A stretch of DNA of 8,209 nucleotides. Source: Victivallales bacterium. GTDB taxonomy: Bacteria; Verrucomicrobiota; Lentisphaeria; Victivallales; Victivallaceae. The stretch spans positions 1 to 8,209 of the forward strand of contig JAHOYW010000019.1 in the NCBI GenBank assembly GCA_019038735.1, given 5' to 3'. The notes below the pieces were generated by a model, which made no database searches, was not told the origin of the DNA, and saw only the letters and a program-made list of their open reading frames with translations. Below are positions 1 through 6,001 of this stretch, piece by piece; within the stretch, counting starts at the first letter, position 1, and the number at the start of each line of letters is the position of its first letter. The position numbers were made by a program, and so were the translations under genes.

Positions 1-70
1 GAGCATTTTTATTATCAACACTGGTGTTGAGTAAAATAGACTCAGGCGGTAAATATTTTTCCAGTTTCAT
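1..70 (-). CDS. PTS EIIA-like protein, N-terminal fragment
   Basis: The minus strand reads ATG at 70-68 and stays open to the window edge, giving MKLEKYLPPESILLNTSVDN then KNA (23 codons). The pattern of a short helix, then 'LPPESILLN', then a polar stretch matches the start of fructose/nitrogen-type PTS EIIA (PtsN-like) proteins, which take phosphate from HPr or NPr on a histidine lying beyond this fragment. The start is supported by a GGGATT box (83-78) seven bases upstream; the parvulin gene in this window uses the same box. It lies 14 nt after the stop of the CBS protein, so the two are probably co-transcribed. The rest of the gene is outside the window, so the family call rests on few residues. 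It could instead be another small regulatory protein. Confidence 0.55.
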   Translation of the reverse strand, partial: MKLEKYLPPESILLNTSVDNKNA

Positions 71-84
71 TTTTTAATCCCATT

Positions 85-546
85 TTATTTATTATAAGTC
101 ATTGAAAAAGAAATGATTTCACTAGCATCTACTTGACCTATTATTTTATTATTGTCATCTACAACAGGAAGCTCAAGGAGATTTTCTTTTATAAGTATCG
201 AGGCTACTTTATTCAAGGGCGTTGACTCTATGACATATAATGCCTCAATCATTAGCTTTCCGGCAGTATCCGCGGTCAGTGCGGCAAGGCTGTTTAAGCC
301 ATCGCTTATTCCGCTGGTAATGGATGTTACAGGAAAAAGATTTCTCAGCATATTCTTGATTCTGATTACGCCAAGGAGGATATCATTAGCATCTACTACA
401 TAAATATTTCTGCAGCGTTTTTCTAGGATTCCTGCTTTTAATATAGAACAGATGGAATCATCTGCTTTAATCGTTACAGGTAATTGAGTATGAATGAATC
501 TGACATCAGACACAAGATATCGCGAAAGTTTTTTTTCTTTCAACAT
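85..546 (-). CDS. tandem CBS-domain protein
   Basis: This 153-residue protein consists of essentially two CBS domains. The first spans about residues 17-70, with the motif RNIYVVDANDILLGVIRIKN. The second spans about residues 95-148, with 'LLELPVVDDNNKIIGQVDASEI'-type strands that end each repeat. Paired CBS domains form a Bateman module that usually binds adenine nucleotides and acts as a cytoplasmic regulatory subunit or sensor. There is no signal peptide, membrane segment or attached catalytic domain, so any effect must be exerted on a partner. The next gene, 14 nt downstream, looks like a PTS EIIA protein, and that is the best partner candidate. The ATG at 546 has only a weak AGAG upstream. 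The fold assignment is firm; ligand and target are unknown. Confidence 0.88.
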   Translation of the reverse strand: MLKEKKLSRYLVSDVRFIHTQLPVTIKADDSICSILKAGILEKRCRNIYVVDANDILLGVIRIKNMLRNLFPVTSITSGISDGLNSLAALTADTAGKLMIEALYVIESTPLNKVASILIKENLLELPVVDDNNKIIGQVDASEIISFSMTYNK

Positions 547-566
547 AATAATATTATTCTCTTTAA

Positions 567-616
567 ATTTTTATCAGCTATAAATTAGAACAAAAGCACT
601 AAAAACTGATAAAAAT
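567..616. repeat. 11-bp inverted repeat between two minus-strand genes
   Basis: ATTTTTATCAG at 567-577 is perfectly complementary to CTGATAAAAAT at 606-616, with a 28-nt spacer. It fills the gap between the end of the small secreted ORF (its stop codon overlaps the right arm) and the CBS gene. The arms are AT-rich, so an RNA stem would be weak. It could be an operator for the CBS/EIIA transcript or a poor terminator for the upstream gene. No good sigma-70 promoter was found in the gap. Confidence 0.4.
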
Positions 617-984
617 CAAAGTAATAATATCATGGATTGGAGTTTACTATTGTAGTCATGCTGAAATTCCGAGACAGACATGATTTTTTTGCAACTTGTA
701 ACATTGTTGGTTTTCAGGTGTGAAATAAAACTCAATAAATATGGAAAAAATAAAGCTTTTCTGTTTTTTCTAATTCTTTTATTTTCATCCACTTCGGTTT
801 CTTCAATATCAGTAAACAGGATATCATCAAGTATATCCTGTTCATTATTTAAATTGCTCAAAGCTGACAAAAGTTCTGATGAATCTGTTCTATTTGAGAT
901 AATATTTCGAGTAGCAACACTAATCACTTCCATATTAAGAAAGCAGGCAATGAAAAATATTAAAATAATTTTCTGTAATCTCAT
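616..984 (-). CDS. small secreted hypothetical protein
   Basis: This is an unrecognised 122-residue protein. The N-terminus (MRLQKIILIFFIACFLN) has a basic start and a hydrophobic core typical of a Sec signal peptide, with possible cleavage near residue 24 (VISVA). The mature part has an acidic stretch (about 49-68, rich in D and E), a basic RIRKNRK stretch (about 70-76) and a hydrophobic segment (about 78-90). I see no known domain. An overlapping ORF lies on the plus strand (680-1024). This strand is preferred because a TTGACA/TATAAT promoter lies about 40 bp upstream and the protein starts with an export signal. The ribosome site is weak (AAAAGAG, 12 nt upstream). Whether it is translated is uncertain. 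Confidence 0.5.
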   Translation of the reverse strand: MRLQKIILIFFIACFLNMEVISVATRNIISNRTDSSELLSALSNLNNEQDILDDILFTDIEETEVDENKRIRKNRKALFFPYLLSFISHLKTNNVTSCKKIMSVSEFQHDYNSKLQSMILLL

Positions 985-1024
985 ACGCTATTTTAACTCT
1001 TTTGATAGTATATTGTGCTTGTGA

Positions 1025-1052
1025 ATTATAATATAAAAGTCAATTTTGTCAA
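1025..1052 (-). promoter_or_regulatory. sigma-70-type promoter for the small secreted gene
   Basis: On the minus strand a perfect TTGACA (1052-1047) and a perfect TATAAT (1030-1025) are separated by 16 bp. Transcription would start near 1018, leaving a leader of roughly 34 nt before the ATG at 984. This is the best promoter match in the window. Confidence 0.7.
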
Positions 1053-1125
1053 GGATTATCTAAATTTTCTTTCTTATAATTTCCTTTGTACTGTTTGAAA
1101 AAAGCGGAAGAAGCTTAATATTAGT

Positions 1126-1131
1126 TATAAT
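1126..1131 (+). promoter_or_regulatory. candidate -10 box for the SH3b/protease operon
   Basis: A perfect TATAAT lies 31 bp before the ATG at 1163, which suits a short leader. No proper -35 element sits 16-18 bp upstream; the nearest, TTGAAA at 1095-1100, is 25 bp away. A second TATAAT at 1075-1080 also lacks a well-spaced -35. The promoter may therefore be activator-dependent or use another sigma factor. Confidence 0.35.
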
Positions 1132-1162
1132 TACTTATTTTAAAATTGAATCAGGATGAATT

Positions 1163-2008
1163 ATGACTAAATACTTTATTTTAACACTAGTGCTTATCAC
1201 TAACTCTGTTTTTGCGCAACCCGCAAAAATTATTATTGGAACAGTAAAGGTAAAGAACAAGCTGAATGTTCGGGTGAAACCCGGTAAACAATATTTTGTT
1301 GTTGCGACCATGAAAAATGGCGAAAAAGTAAAAATTTACCGTAAAGTTGATGATTGGTATGAAATAGTCGCGCCGCTGGATAGCGCGGTTTGGGTCGCGG
1401 GGCACTTGATTAGTAATTCCCGTACTCGCCGCATCGCTAATCTCCGGGCTGGGCCAAGTGATGATTATCAGTCTTACGGCACTGAACCTCCTGGAGTGGA
1501 ACTGGAAATAATCAAGCGCAAAGGTCATGGCGGCTGGTTCAAAATAAAAGCCCCTGTTACTTTGAAAGCATGGGTACACAGTCGTTTTATTACTATTGAC
1601 AAATACGAACTCGAGGATCTGCAAAAATCTCTTTATGATCGAAGATTAGTTCTGATTGATTATGACACCGGTGATTTTTCTGGGTTTCTTAAGGAAAAAC
1701 ATACTAAGCCAAGTTTTATTCTTCCTTTTATCCGAGGCGCGGAACAAGACATAACTCTAAAAGGACAAATTGTGCCATTAAAGGCTGGAGCAATTTATGT
1801 GACCCACGCTCTCGTCAGTATAGATAAAGATGAAGATGTTAAAGCTTTGGCTTATTTGCATTGCAGAAAAGCGTCATTGAATATCTGGAAAGATAAACTT
1901 GTAACTATTACAGGAATTAAAAAACTCGTCCGAGGCTGGAAGTTGCCGGTTGTTGAAGTAAAAATAGTCATGCCTACACAAATAAAAATTATTAAAAACA
2001 AAAAATAA
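1163..2008 (+). CDS. exported protein with two bacterial SH3 (SH3b) domains
   Basis: This 281-residue protein begins with a Sec signal peptide (about residues 1-18, ending SVFA before Q). Two SH3b domains follow. The first, about 26-86, carries 'LNVRVKPG', 'GEKVKIYRKVDDWYEI' and 'VWVAGHLI'. The second, about 88-146, carries 'ANLRAGPS', 'GGWFKIKAP' and 'AWVHSRFI'. SH3b domains commonly bind cell-wall peptides or other envelope ligands. The C-terminal part (about 155-281) ends with strands like 'KLVTITGIKK' and 'WKLPVVEVKIV', which could be a small OB-like barrel; that is inference. No catalytic motif is visible. The ATG is supported by AGGA at 1153-1156. The Deg protease gene begins 11 nt after the stop, so the two are almost certainly one transcript and probably work together in the periplasm. 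Confidence 0.85.
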   Translation: MTKYFILTLVLITNSVFAQPAKIIIGTVKVKNKLNVRVKPGKQYFVVATMKNGEKVKIYRKVDDWYEIVAPLDSAVWVAGHLISNSRTRRIANLRAGPSDDYQSYGTEPPGVELEIIKRKGHGGWFKIKAPVTLKAWVHSRFITIDKYELEDLQKSLYDRRLVLIDYDTGDFSGFLKEKHTKPSFILPFIRGAEQDITLKGQIVPLKAGAIYVTHALVSIDKDEDVKALAYLHCRKASLNIWKDKLVTITGIKKLVRGWKLPVVEVKIVMPTQIKIIKNKK

Positions 2009-2014
2009 AAGGAG
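2009..2014 (+). promoter_or_regulatory. ribosome binding site fixing a GTG start
   Basis: AAGGAG lies directly after the SH3b stop codon and 5 nt before the GTG at 2020. It is the strongest Shine-Dalgarno match in the window. It decides the protease start as GTG, which puts the lipobox cysteine at residue 16 where a lipoprotein signal needs it. Confidence 0.8.
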
Positions 2015-2019
2015 TTTCT

Positions 2020-3570
2020 GTGAAAAATTTACTGCTTACTCTAAGTCTCATTTCCCTGACAGCATGTGCTCAAGTAACCCATCAAACGCAAGCTATTAAA
2101 AAATCTCCGGCAAAGAAGATTATTAACAAAATAAGTATCGCGAAGAAAAAAACAAATATTCGCAAATTCAAGACCTCTATAATTAAAATTTTTGCAATGC
2201 GCAGTAAGCCTAATTATAATCAACCATGGCAGAACTATCCTCAACGTTCAGCTACCGGATCAGGCTTTGTCATTTCAGGCAATCGCATTTTGACCAATGC
2301 GCATATCGTTGCCAATCAAACATTTTTGATGGTCAGGAAGCCGGGATTACAGAAAAAATACATTGCCAAATTGGAAGTAATCGGTCATGAATGTGATATG
2401 GCGATATTAAAAGTTGAAGATCCAGAGTTTTTTAAAGGTCTGAAAGCACTTGAGCTTGGAGATCTGCCCGAACTTCAAACTTCCGTTACGGTAATGGGTT
2501 ATCCGGTCGGAGGAGACAATATCTCAGTTACAGAAGGCATCATTTCCCGTATTGAACCAGTCATTTATGCTCACAGCGGACGTCGCTTGCTGGCAGTACA
2601 GATTGACGCAGCCATCAACCCGGGCAACAGTGGAGGTCCGGTAATTCATAATGACAAGGTGGTTGGAATCGCCTTTCAAGGACTATCACAATCCCAAAGC
2701 ATTGGTTATATGATTCCCGTTCCAGTTATCAAACATTTCCTTAAAGATGTTAAAGACAAAAAATTTGATGGTTTTCCGCATGCTCCTTTTGTGTCGGAAA
2801 AAACGGAAAACCCAGATTTACGGTCATGGGCGAAAATGAATTCTAATCAGACCGGCATTATAATACGTTCATTACCGCCGGAAGTAAAAGAGAGTGGCGA
2901 ATTTAAAGTCAATGATATTATTATGGCTATTGACGGCGTTAAACTTGATAATGACGCTACAGTTAAGTTCCGTAGCGATGAAGTCATTTATTTTGCATAC
3001 CTGATCTGGCGCAAATATATTGGGGATAATTGTAAATTTAAGCTTTTACGCGATGGCAAAGAAATTACTGTAAACTACAAGTTACGCCGTTACAAACGCC
3101 TTGTTCCAAATCGAGTGTTTGGTGAATTGCCTACTTATTATTTCATCGGCGGCTTGCTATTTGTGCCGCTTTCAATAAATCATCTTGACGAATACAGAAA
3201 ATGGTATAACGGACCAATCAATCTAGTCTATCAGGTTATTAACGGTAAAGTGAACAAAGAATTACAGCAAATCGTAGTTCTCTCAAGCGTGCTTGCCGCT
3301 GAGGTCAACGTGGGCTATCAGAAATTAAGGTCGCTGATTGTTGAAAAAGTAAATGGTCAAAAAATCAAAGATTTAAAACAATTGATTTCAATAGTGGAAA
3401 AAAACAAGAAAGGTTTCCTTATATTTCAATTAAAGAACAAAACCAAAATTGTTTTCGATATTGAAAAACTCAGGAAGTCAACAGCGTCAATAATGAAGCG
3501 TTATCGCATACCTAGTGACCGCAGCCCGGATCTGACCGCAAAGCCGGTTCAGCTTATTCCGCTCAAGTGA
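2020..3570 (+). CDS. lipoprotein Deg-type serine protease with PDZ domains (DEG9-like)
   Basis: This 516-residue protein starts with a lipoprotein signal: hydrophobic residues 4-13, then lipobox L-T-A-C with Cys16, followed by a basic linker (about 28-55). The trypsin-like domain spans about 55-245 and has a complete catalytic triad: His95 in TNAH, Asp126 in ECDMAIL, and Ser204 in NPGNSGGP. A PDZ domain follows at about 255-355 (GIIIRSL, VNDIIMAIDGVKL). A second PDZ-like domain at about 360-500 contains 'PTYYFIGGLLFVPLS' and 'GYQKLRSLIVEKVNGQKI'. The YPVGGDNISVTEGIISRIEP segment and the C-terminal domain resemble plant DEG9/DEG2-type proteases more than E. coli DegP; this is from memory of that family. 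It should degrade misfolded envelope proteins while tethered to a membrane. It is co-transcribed with the SH3b protein and ends 23 nt from a convergent gene. Confidence 0.92.
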   Translation: MKNLLLTLSLISLTACAQVTHQTQAIKKSPAKKIINKISIAKKKTNIRKFKTSIIKIFAMRSKPNYNQPWQNYPQRSATGSGFVISGNRILTNAHIVANQTFLMVRKPGLQKKYIAKLEVIGHECDMAILKVEDPEFFKGLKALELGDLPELQTSVTVMGYPVGGDNISVTEGIISRIEPVIYAHSGRRLLAVQIDAAINPGNSGGPVIHNDKVVGIAFQGLSQSQSIGYMIPVPVIKHFLKDVKDKKFDGFPHAPFVSEKTENPDLRSWAKMNSNQTGIIIRSLPPEVKESGEFKVNDIIMAIDGVKLDNDATVKFRSDEVIYFAYLIWRKYIGDNCKFKLLRDGKEITVNYKLRRYKRLVPNRVFGELPTYYFIGGLLFVPLSINHLDEYRKWYNGPINLVYQVINGKVNKELQQIVVLSSVLAAEVNVGYQKLRSLIVEKVNGQKIKDLKQLISIVEKNKKGFLIFQLKNKTKIVFDIEKLRKSTASIMKRYRIPSDRSPDLTAKPVQLIPLK

Positions 3571-3593
3571 TTAAGCAAAATGTTCAAAAGATT

Positions 3594-4580
3594 TTAGTCG
3601 TATATCTCAACTCTTATGGTCAAGCTTCCGTAGTTGTCGAGATAATCACCCCATTCGTAAGGACCGAAATATAAAATCCCGTTGCTTTCCGCTTTGAAGG
3701 TCATCTCTTTACCAATATAATACTCCCTCTTGCCTATTTTAGCTAAGAGGCAACCGGGTGCTCCTGAACGCTTAGCTTTCGCATAAGCCTTAGGCGCGCT
3801 TTTCTTTTTCTTCTTCTTGGTATTTCTATCCATAGACCAGCGTTTTAAGGTCTTAATATCATAGGACATATAACCATCCGGGTCGCATGCAGGAAAATCC
3901 ACTTCATCACCCATGCTCCATGTACCATGAGCTGTAACCCGCACCATTTTGCCTGCGCTAACTTTTACCCAGGTGTCCGTCCACGGAGTATTTGCCGGAA
4001 CAGTAATTGTTTTTTTGATATTTGAAATAGCATAACGTGAATCTTTCGGGTCAAATTTGGTATCAGTAATTGAGTCAAGTTTTTTGACTAACAACTTGTT
4101 TATATCAACTTCAACTCCCTTGTCTGAGAACTCCATTAAGGCAATGATCGCCTCTTCTTCCTTGGGATTAAAAGTCCTTATCAATTGATTCAAAATAGTT
4201 AGTATATGACGGTTCATCGCAGTGTCAGAATCATTAATATGGTCACGAGCCTGTGAAAGCAATAAGATAAATTCTTTCTCATCTGCTTTCTTTTTAGAAG
4301 CTTTAAGGGTAACTTTAAATTTAAGTTTCCCGCGAACCAGCAAAACATCGCGGTTAGTCGGAATAAAATGGTTGGCAAAATTAAGCAATAAGAGCCCGGT
4401 AGAATCATTTTTATTTTTCGCTAATCTTTGCTTCGCCAGCTTAAGAGCACTTTCACCAAGCCGTTCCATGGTCGTCTTAGGCAGAGGATAGCTGCGCACA
4501 CGTTGATAGCTTTGTCCCGGTAAACTATTCAGAGCAAAGATTAAAAGTAAACAAACAACTATATTTTTATTCCTAGACAT
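3594..4580 (-). CDS. secreted protein with C-terminal LecA/PA-IL-like lectin domain
   Basis: This 328-residue protein has an N-terminal signal peptide (about 1-23, ending LPGQS). A mostly helical, lysine-rich region follows (about 35-190) and matches no family I know. The C-terminal part (about 190-328) resembles the PA-IL/LecA galactose-binding fold. It has 'VPANTPWTDTWVKVSAGKMV' leading to 'GTWSMG', then 'PGCLLAKIGK' (compare LecA GALVMKIG), and finally 'YLDNYGSLTIRVEI' (compare LecA YGNNSGSFSVNI). By that alignment Asp315 and Asn316 take the place of the LecA calcium ligands Asn107 and Asn108. A lysine-rich insertion (about 254-271, with KKKKKK) splits the domain. The ribosome site is weak (GGAA, 11 nt away), but the promoter upstream is good. 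Sugar binding is inferred from the fold. No enzyme motif is seen. Confidence 0.75.
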   Translation of the reverse strand: MSRNKNIVVCLLLIFALNSLPGQSYQRVRSYPLPKTTMERLGESALKLAKQRLAKNKNDSTGLLLLNFANHFIPTNRDVLLVRGKLKFKVTLKASKKKADEKEFILLLSQARDHINDSDTAMNRHILTILNQLIRTFNPKEEEAIIALMEFSDKGVEVDINKLLVKKLDSITDTKFDPKDSRYAISNIKKTITVPANTPWTDTWVKVSAGKMVRVTAHGTWSMGDEVDFPACDPDGYMSYDIKTLKRWSMDRNTKKKKKKSAPKAYAKAKRSGAPGCLLAKIGKREYYIGKEMTFKAESNGILYFGPYEWGDYLDNYGSLTIRVEIYD

Positions 4581-4623
4581 ATATACAAATATTCCATAGT
4601 AAAACTATAAGTATAGATAAGTA

Positions 4624-4651
4624 ATAATATAGTATTTTTAGCATTTGTCAA
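4624..4651 (-). promoter_or_regulatory. sigma-70-type promoter for the lectin-domain gene
   Basis: On the minus strand TTGACA (4651-4646) and TATTAT (4629-4624, one mismatch to TATAAT) are 16 bp apart, about 43 bp before the ATG at 4580. The -35 context CCTTGACAAA is the same as in the promoter of the small secreted gene. Confidence 0.6.
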
Positions 4652-4702
4652 GGTAAATAGTCGTACATAATATATTTATTAGATTTTGTCATGAATCATA
4701 GC

Positions 4703-4731
4703 TTGTAAAATTCAACTTTTTATGTTAAATT
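4703..4731 (+). promoter_or_regulatory. candidate promoter for the parvulin gene
   Basis: TTGTAA (4703-4708) and TAAATT (4726-4731) are 17 bp apart, with a TG one base upstream of the -10 (extended -10 form). It would give a leader of roughly 45-50 nt. TATAAA at 4743-4748 is an alternative -10. In such AT-rich sequence, matches of this quality can occur by chance. Confidence 0.35.
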
Positions 4732-4774
4732 TAAAAACTCTTTATAAAATCTATTATCATTCATAAACTAAAAA

Positions 4775-4780
4775 GGGATT
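4775..4780 (+). promoter_or_regulatory. ribosome binding site of the parvulin gene
   Basis: GGGATT lies 5 nt before the ATG at 4786, within the string GGGATTAAA. The same string precedes the EIIA-like start at the left end of the window, which suggests a preferred ribosome site in this genome. Confidence 0.55.
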
Positions 4781-4785
4781 AAAGT

Positions 4786-5829
4786 ATGAAAAAAACATCG
4801 CTTGCAATCTTAACTCTGACCGCGGCCGCATCTATCAGTTTTGCTGCTGAAACCACAGCTCCGAAAGTAATTAAAGCGACAATGCCGCTTGCGCCAAAGG
4901 CTAATTTTAATTTTCTTCCTGAACTTGTTGCGGAAGTAAATGGGAAAAAACTTACTAAAGCGGAAGTGCTTAAAAAACTTTTAGGCGGAAAAATACCTCA
5001 AGGCGTTACGCAGGAAATGCTGGTGAACGCAACTAAGTCAATGGCAACACAATTTGTACAAGCCAGCGCCATACTTGATGCGGCAATCAAAGCCGGATTT
5101 AAGCCATCCGCGGAATTGGCAGTCAAAGGATTTAACGATTATCTAAAAACAGCTCCTACATTTCAAGTGGAACAAATCAAGAAAGGTTTGGCTAAGCAAG
5201 GAAAAACTTTAGAAACATTTATTGAAAAGAATAAAAATCTGAAGGCATTCCAGGAACAAATGGCTATTAATTCTTTTTTCTCAAAAGAGGTAATCTCTAA
5301 AATTAAAGTCAGCGCAAAAGACGCAAAAGCATATTATGATGCCAATCCAAAAGCATTCGAAACACCTGCTGATCCAAAAGATTCTATGAGAGCATCTCAT
5401 ATTTTAATCAAGCTTGAAGAAAAATCTGATGCAAAAACTAAAGTTGCGGCTAAAGTTAAAGCTGAAAAACTTCTTGCTCTGCTGGAGAAAGATGCTTCAT
5501 TATTTGAAGAATTAGCAACAAAAGAAAGTCAATGCCCAAGTGCCAAAAAGAAAGGTTCTATTGGAGCTTTCACAAAAGGTCGCATGGTCCCTGAATTTGA
5601 ACAAGCTGTAGTAAATCTCAAAACTGGTGAAATCAGCGCGATTGTTGAAACGAAATTCGGTTATCATATCATCCGTCGTGATGCGCCTAAAAAATCTAAA
5701 AAACAAACATTTGCTGATGTAAAAGATAAACTTCAAGTTGCTTTAAAACAACAAGCTATAGAAAAATCTTTAATGGCTTTTGTTAAGAAAATAACAGATG
5801 CGGCTAAAGGAAAAGTTTATATTAAATAA
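4786..5829 (+). CDS. exported parvulin-type peptidyl-prolyl cis-trans isomerase
   Basis: This 347-residue protein has a clear Sec signal peptide (MKKTSLAIL... ending SISFA, cleavage after about residue 20). It is followed by a helical chaperone-like N-domain (about 45-190) of the SurA/PrsA kind, starting VAEVNGKKLTKAEVL. A single parvulin domain spans about 200-300. Residues in the family's active-site positions are visible: His205 (ASHILIK), Cys250 (SQCPSAKKKGSIGAF), Met268 and Phe271 (MVPEFEQA) and His294 (FGYHIIRRD). It catalyses cis-trans isomerisation of prolyl bonds and probably assists folding of exported proteins in the periplasm. The domain order resembles PrsA more than SurA, which usually has two parvulin domains. 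There is no lipobox, so it should be soluble. It is monocistronic: its own leader lies upstream and a strong terminator follows the stop. Confidence 0.93.
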   Translation: MKKTSLAILTLTAAASISFAAETTAPKVIKATMPLAPKANFNFLPELVAEVNGKKLTKAEVLKKLLGGKIPQGVTQEMLVNATKSMATQFVQASAILDAAIKAGFKPSAELAVKGFNDYLKTAPTFQVEQIKKGLAKQGKTLETFIEKNKNLKAFQEQMAINSFFSKEVISKIKVSAKDAKAYYDANPKAFETPADPKDSMRASHILIKLEEKSDAKTKVAAKVKAEKLLALLEKDASLFEELATKESQCPSAKKKGSIGAFTKGRMVPEFEQAVVNLKTGEISAIVETKFGYHIIRRDAPKKSKKQTFADVKDKLQVALKQQAIEKSLMAFVKKITDAAKGKVYIK

Positions 5830-5853
5830 TTGATATAGATTTAATATATCTGT

Positions 5854-5887
5854 AAAAAAAAGCGGTCATTACGACCGCTTTTTTTTT
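5854..5887. terminator. bidirectional intrinsic terminator
   Basis: The stem GCGGTC (5862-5867) pairs with GACCGC (5873-5878) around a 5-nt loop. It is flanked by eight A residues (5854-5861) and nine T residues (5879-5887). This is a textbook rho-independent terminator for the parvulin gene, beginning 24 nt after its stop. The A tract lets it also act on any minus-strand transcript that passes the next hairpin from argG. Confidence 0.93.
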
Positions 5888-5916
5888 GTAGATTTTTAAA
5901 TCCGTAAGCACAAAAA

Positions 5917-5985
5917 ATGGAGGGCGAAAGTCTTTTGAGCCGAACACGATAAACGTAAACGGCTCGACAGAGTCTCGCCCTCCAT
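5917..5985 (-). terminator. large compound palindrome, probable argG terminator or REP-like element
   Basis: The perfect 11-bp outer stem is ATGGAGGGCGA (5917-5927) with TCGCCCTCCAT (5975-5985). Inside it, GAGCCG (5937-5942) pairs with CGGCTC (5960-5965), extended by GTC (5930-5932) with GAC (5966-5968) past a TTTT bulge. The apical loop is 17 nt. On the minus strand a run of T (5917-5912) follows the stem directly, so it can end argG transcription, starting 16 nt after the argG stop. It is far longer and more GC-rich than a terminator needs to be, which fits a REP-type repeat or a small structured RNA. Confidence 0.7.
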
Positions 5986-6001
5986 GGGAAATACTTTTTT
6001 C

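Noticed and set aside
680..1024. Plus-strand open frame of 114 codons overlapping the small secreted gene.
   Set aside because: It has no ribosome site, and no promoter was found ahead of it. Its hydrophobic, serine-rich composition is what an antisense reading of the minus-strand gene would give. The minus-strand frame has a consensus promoter and an export signal.
4581..4785. A riboswitch or small RNA in the longest intergenic gap.
   Set aside because: The gap is very AT-rich, contains divergent promoter-like elements and shows no GC-rich stems or known conserved RNA motif.
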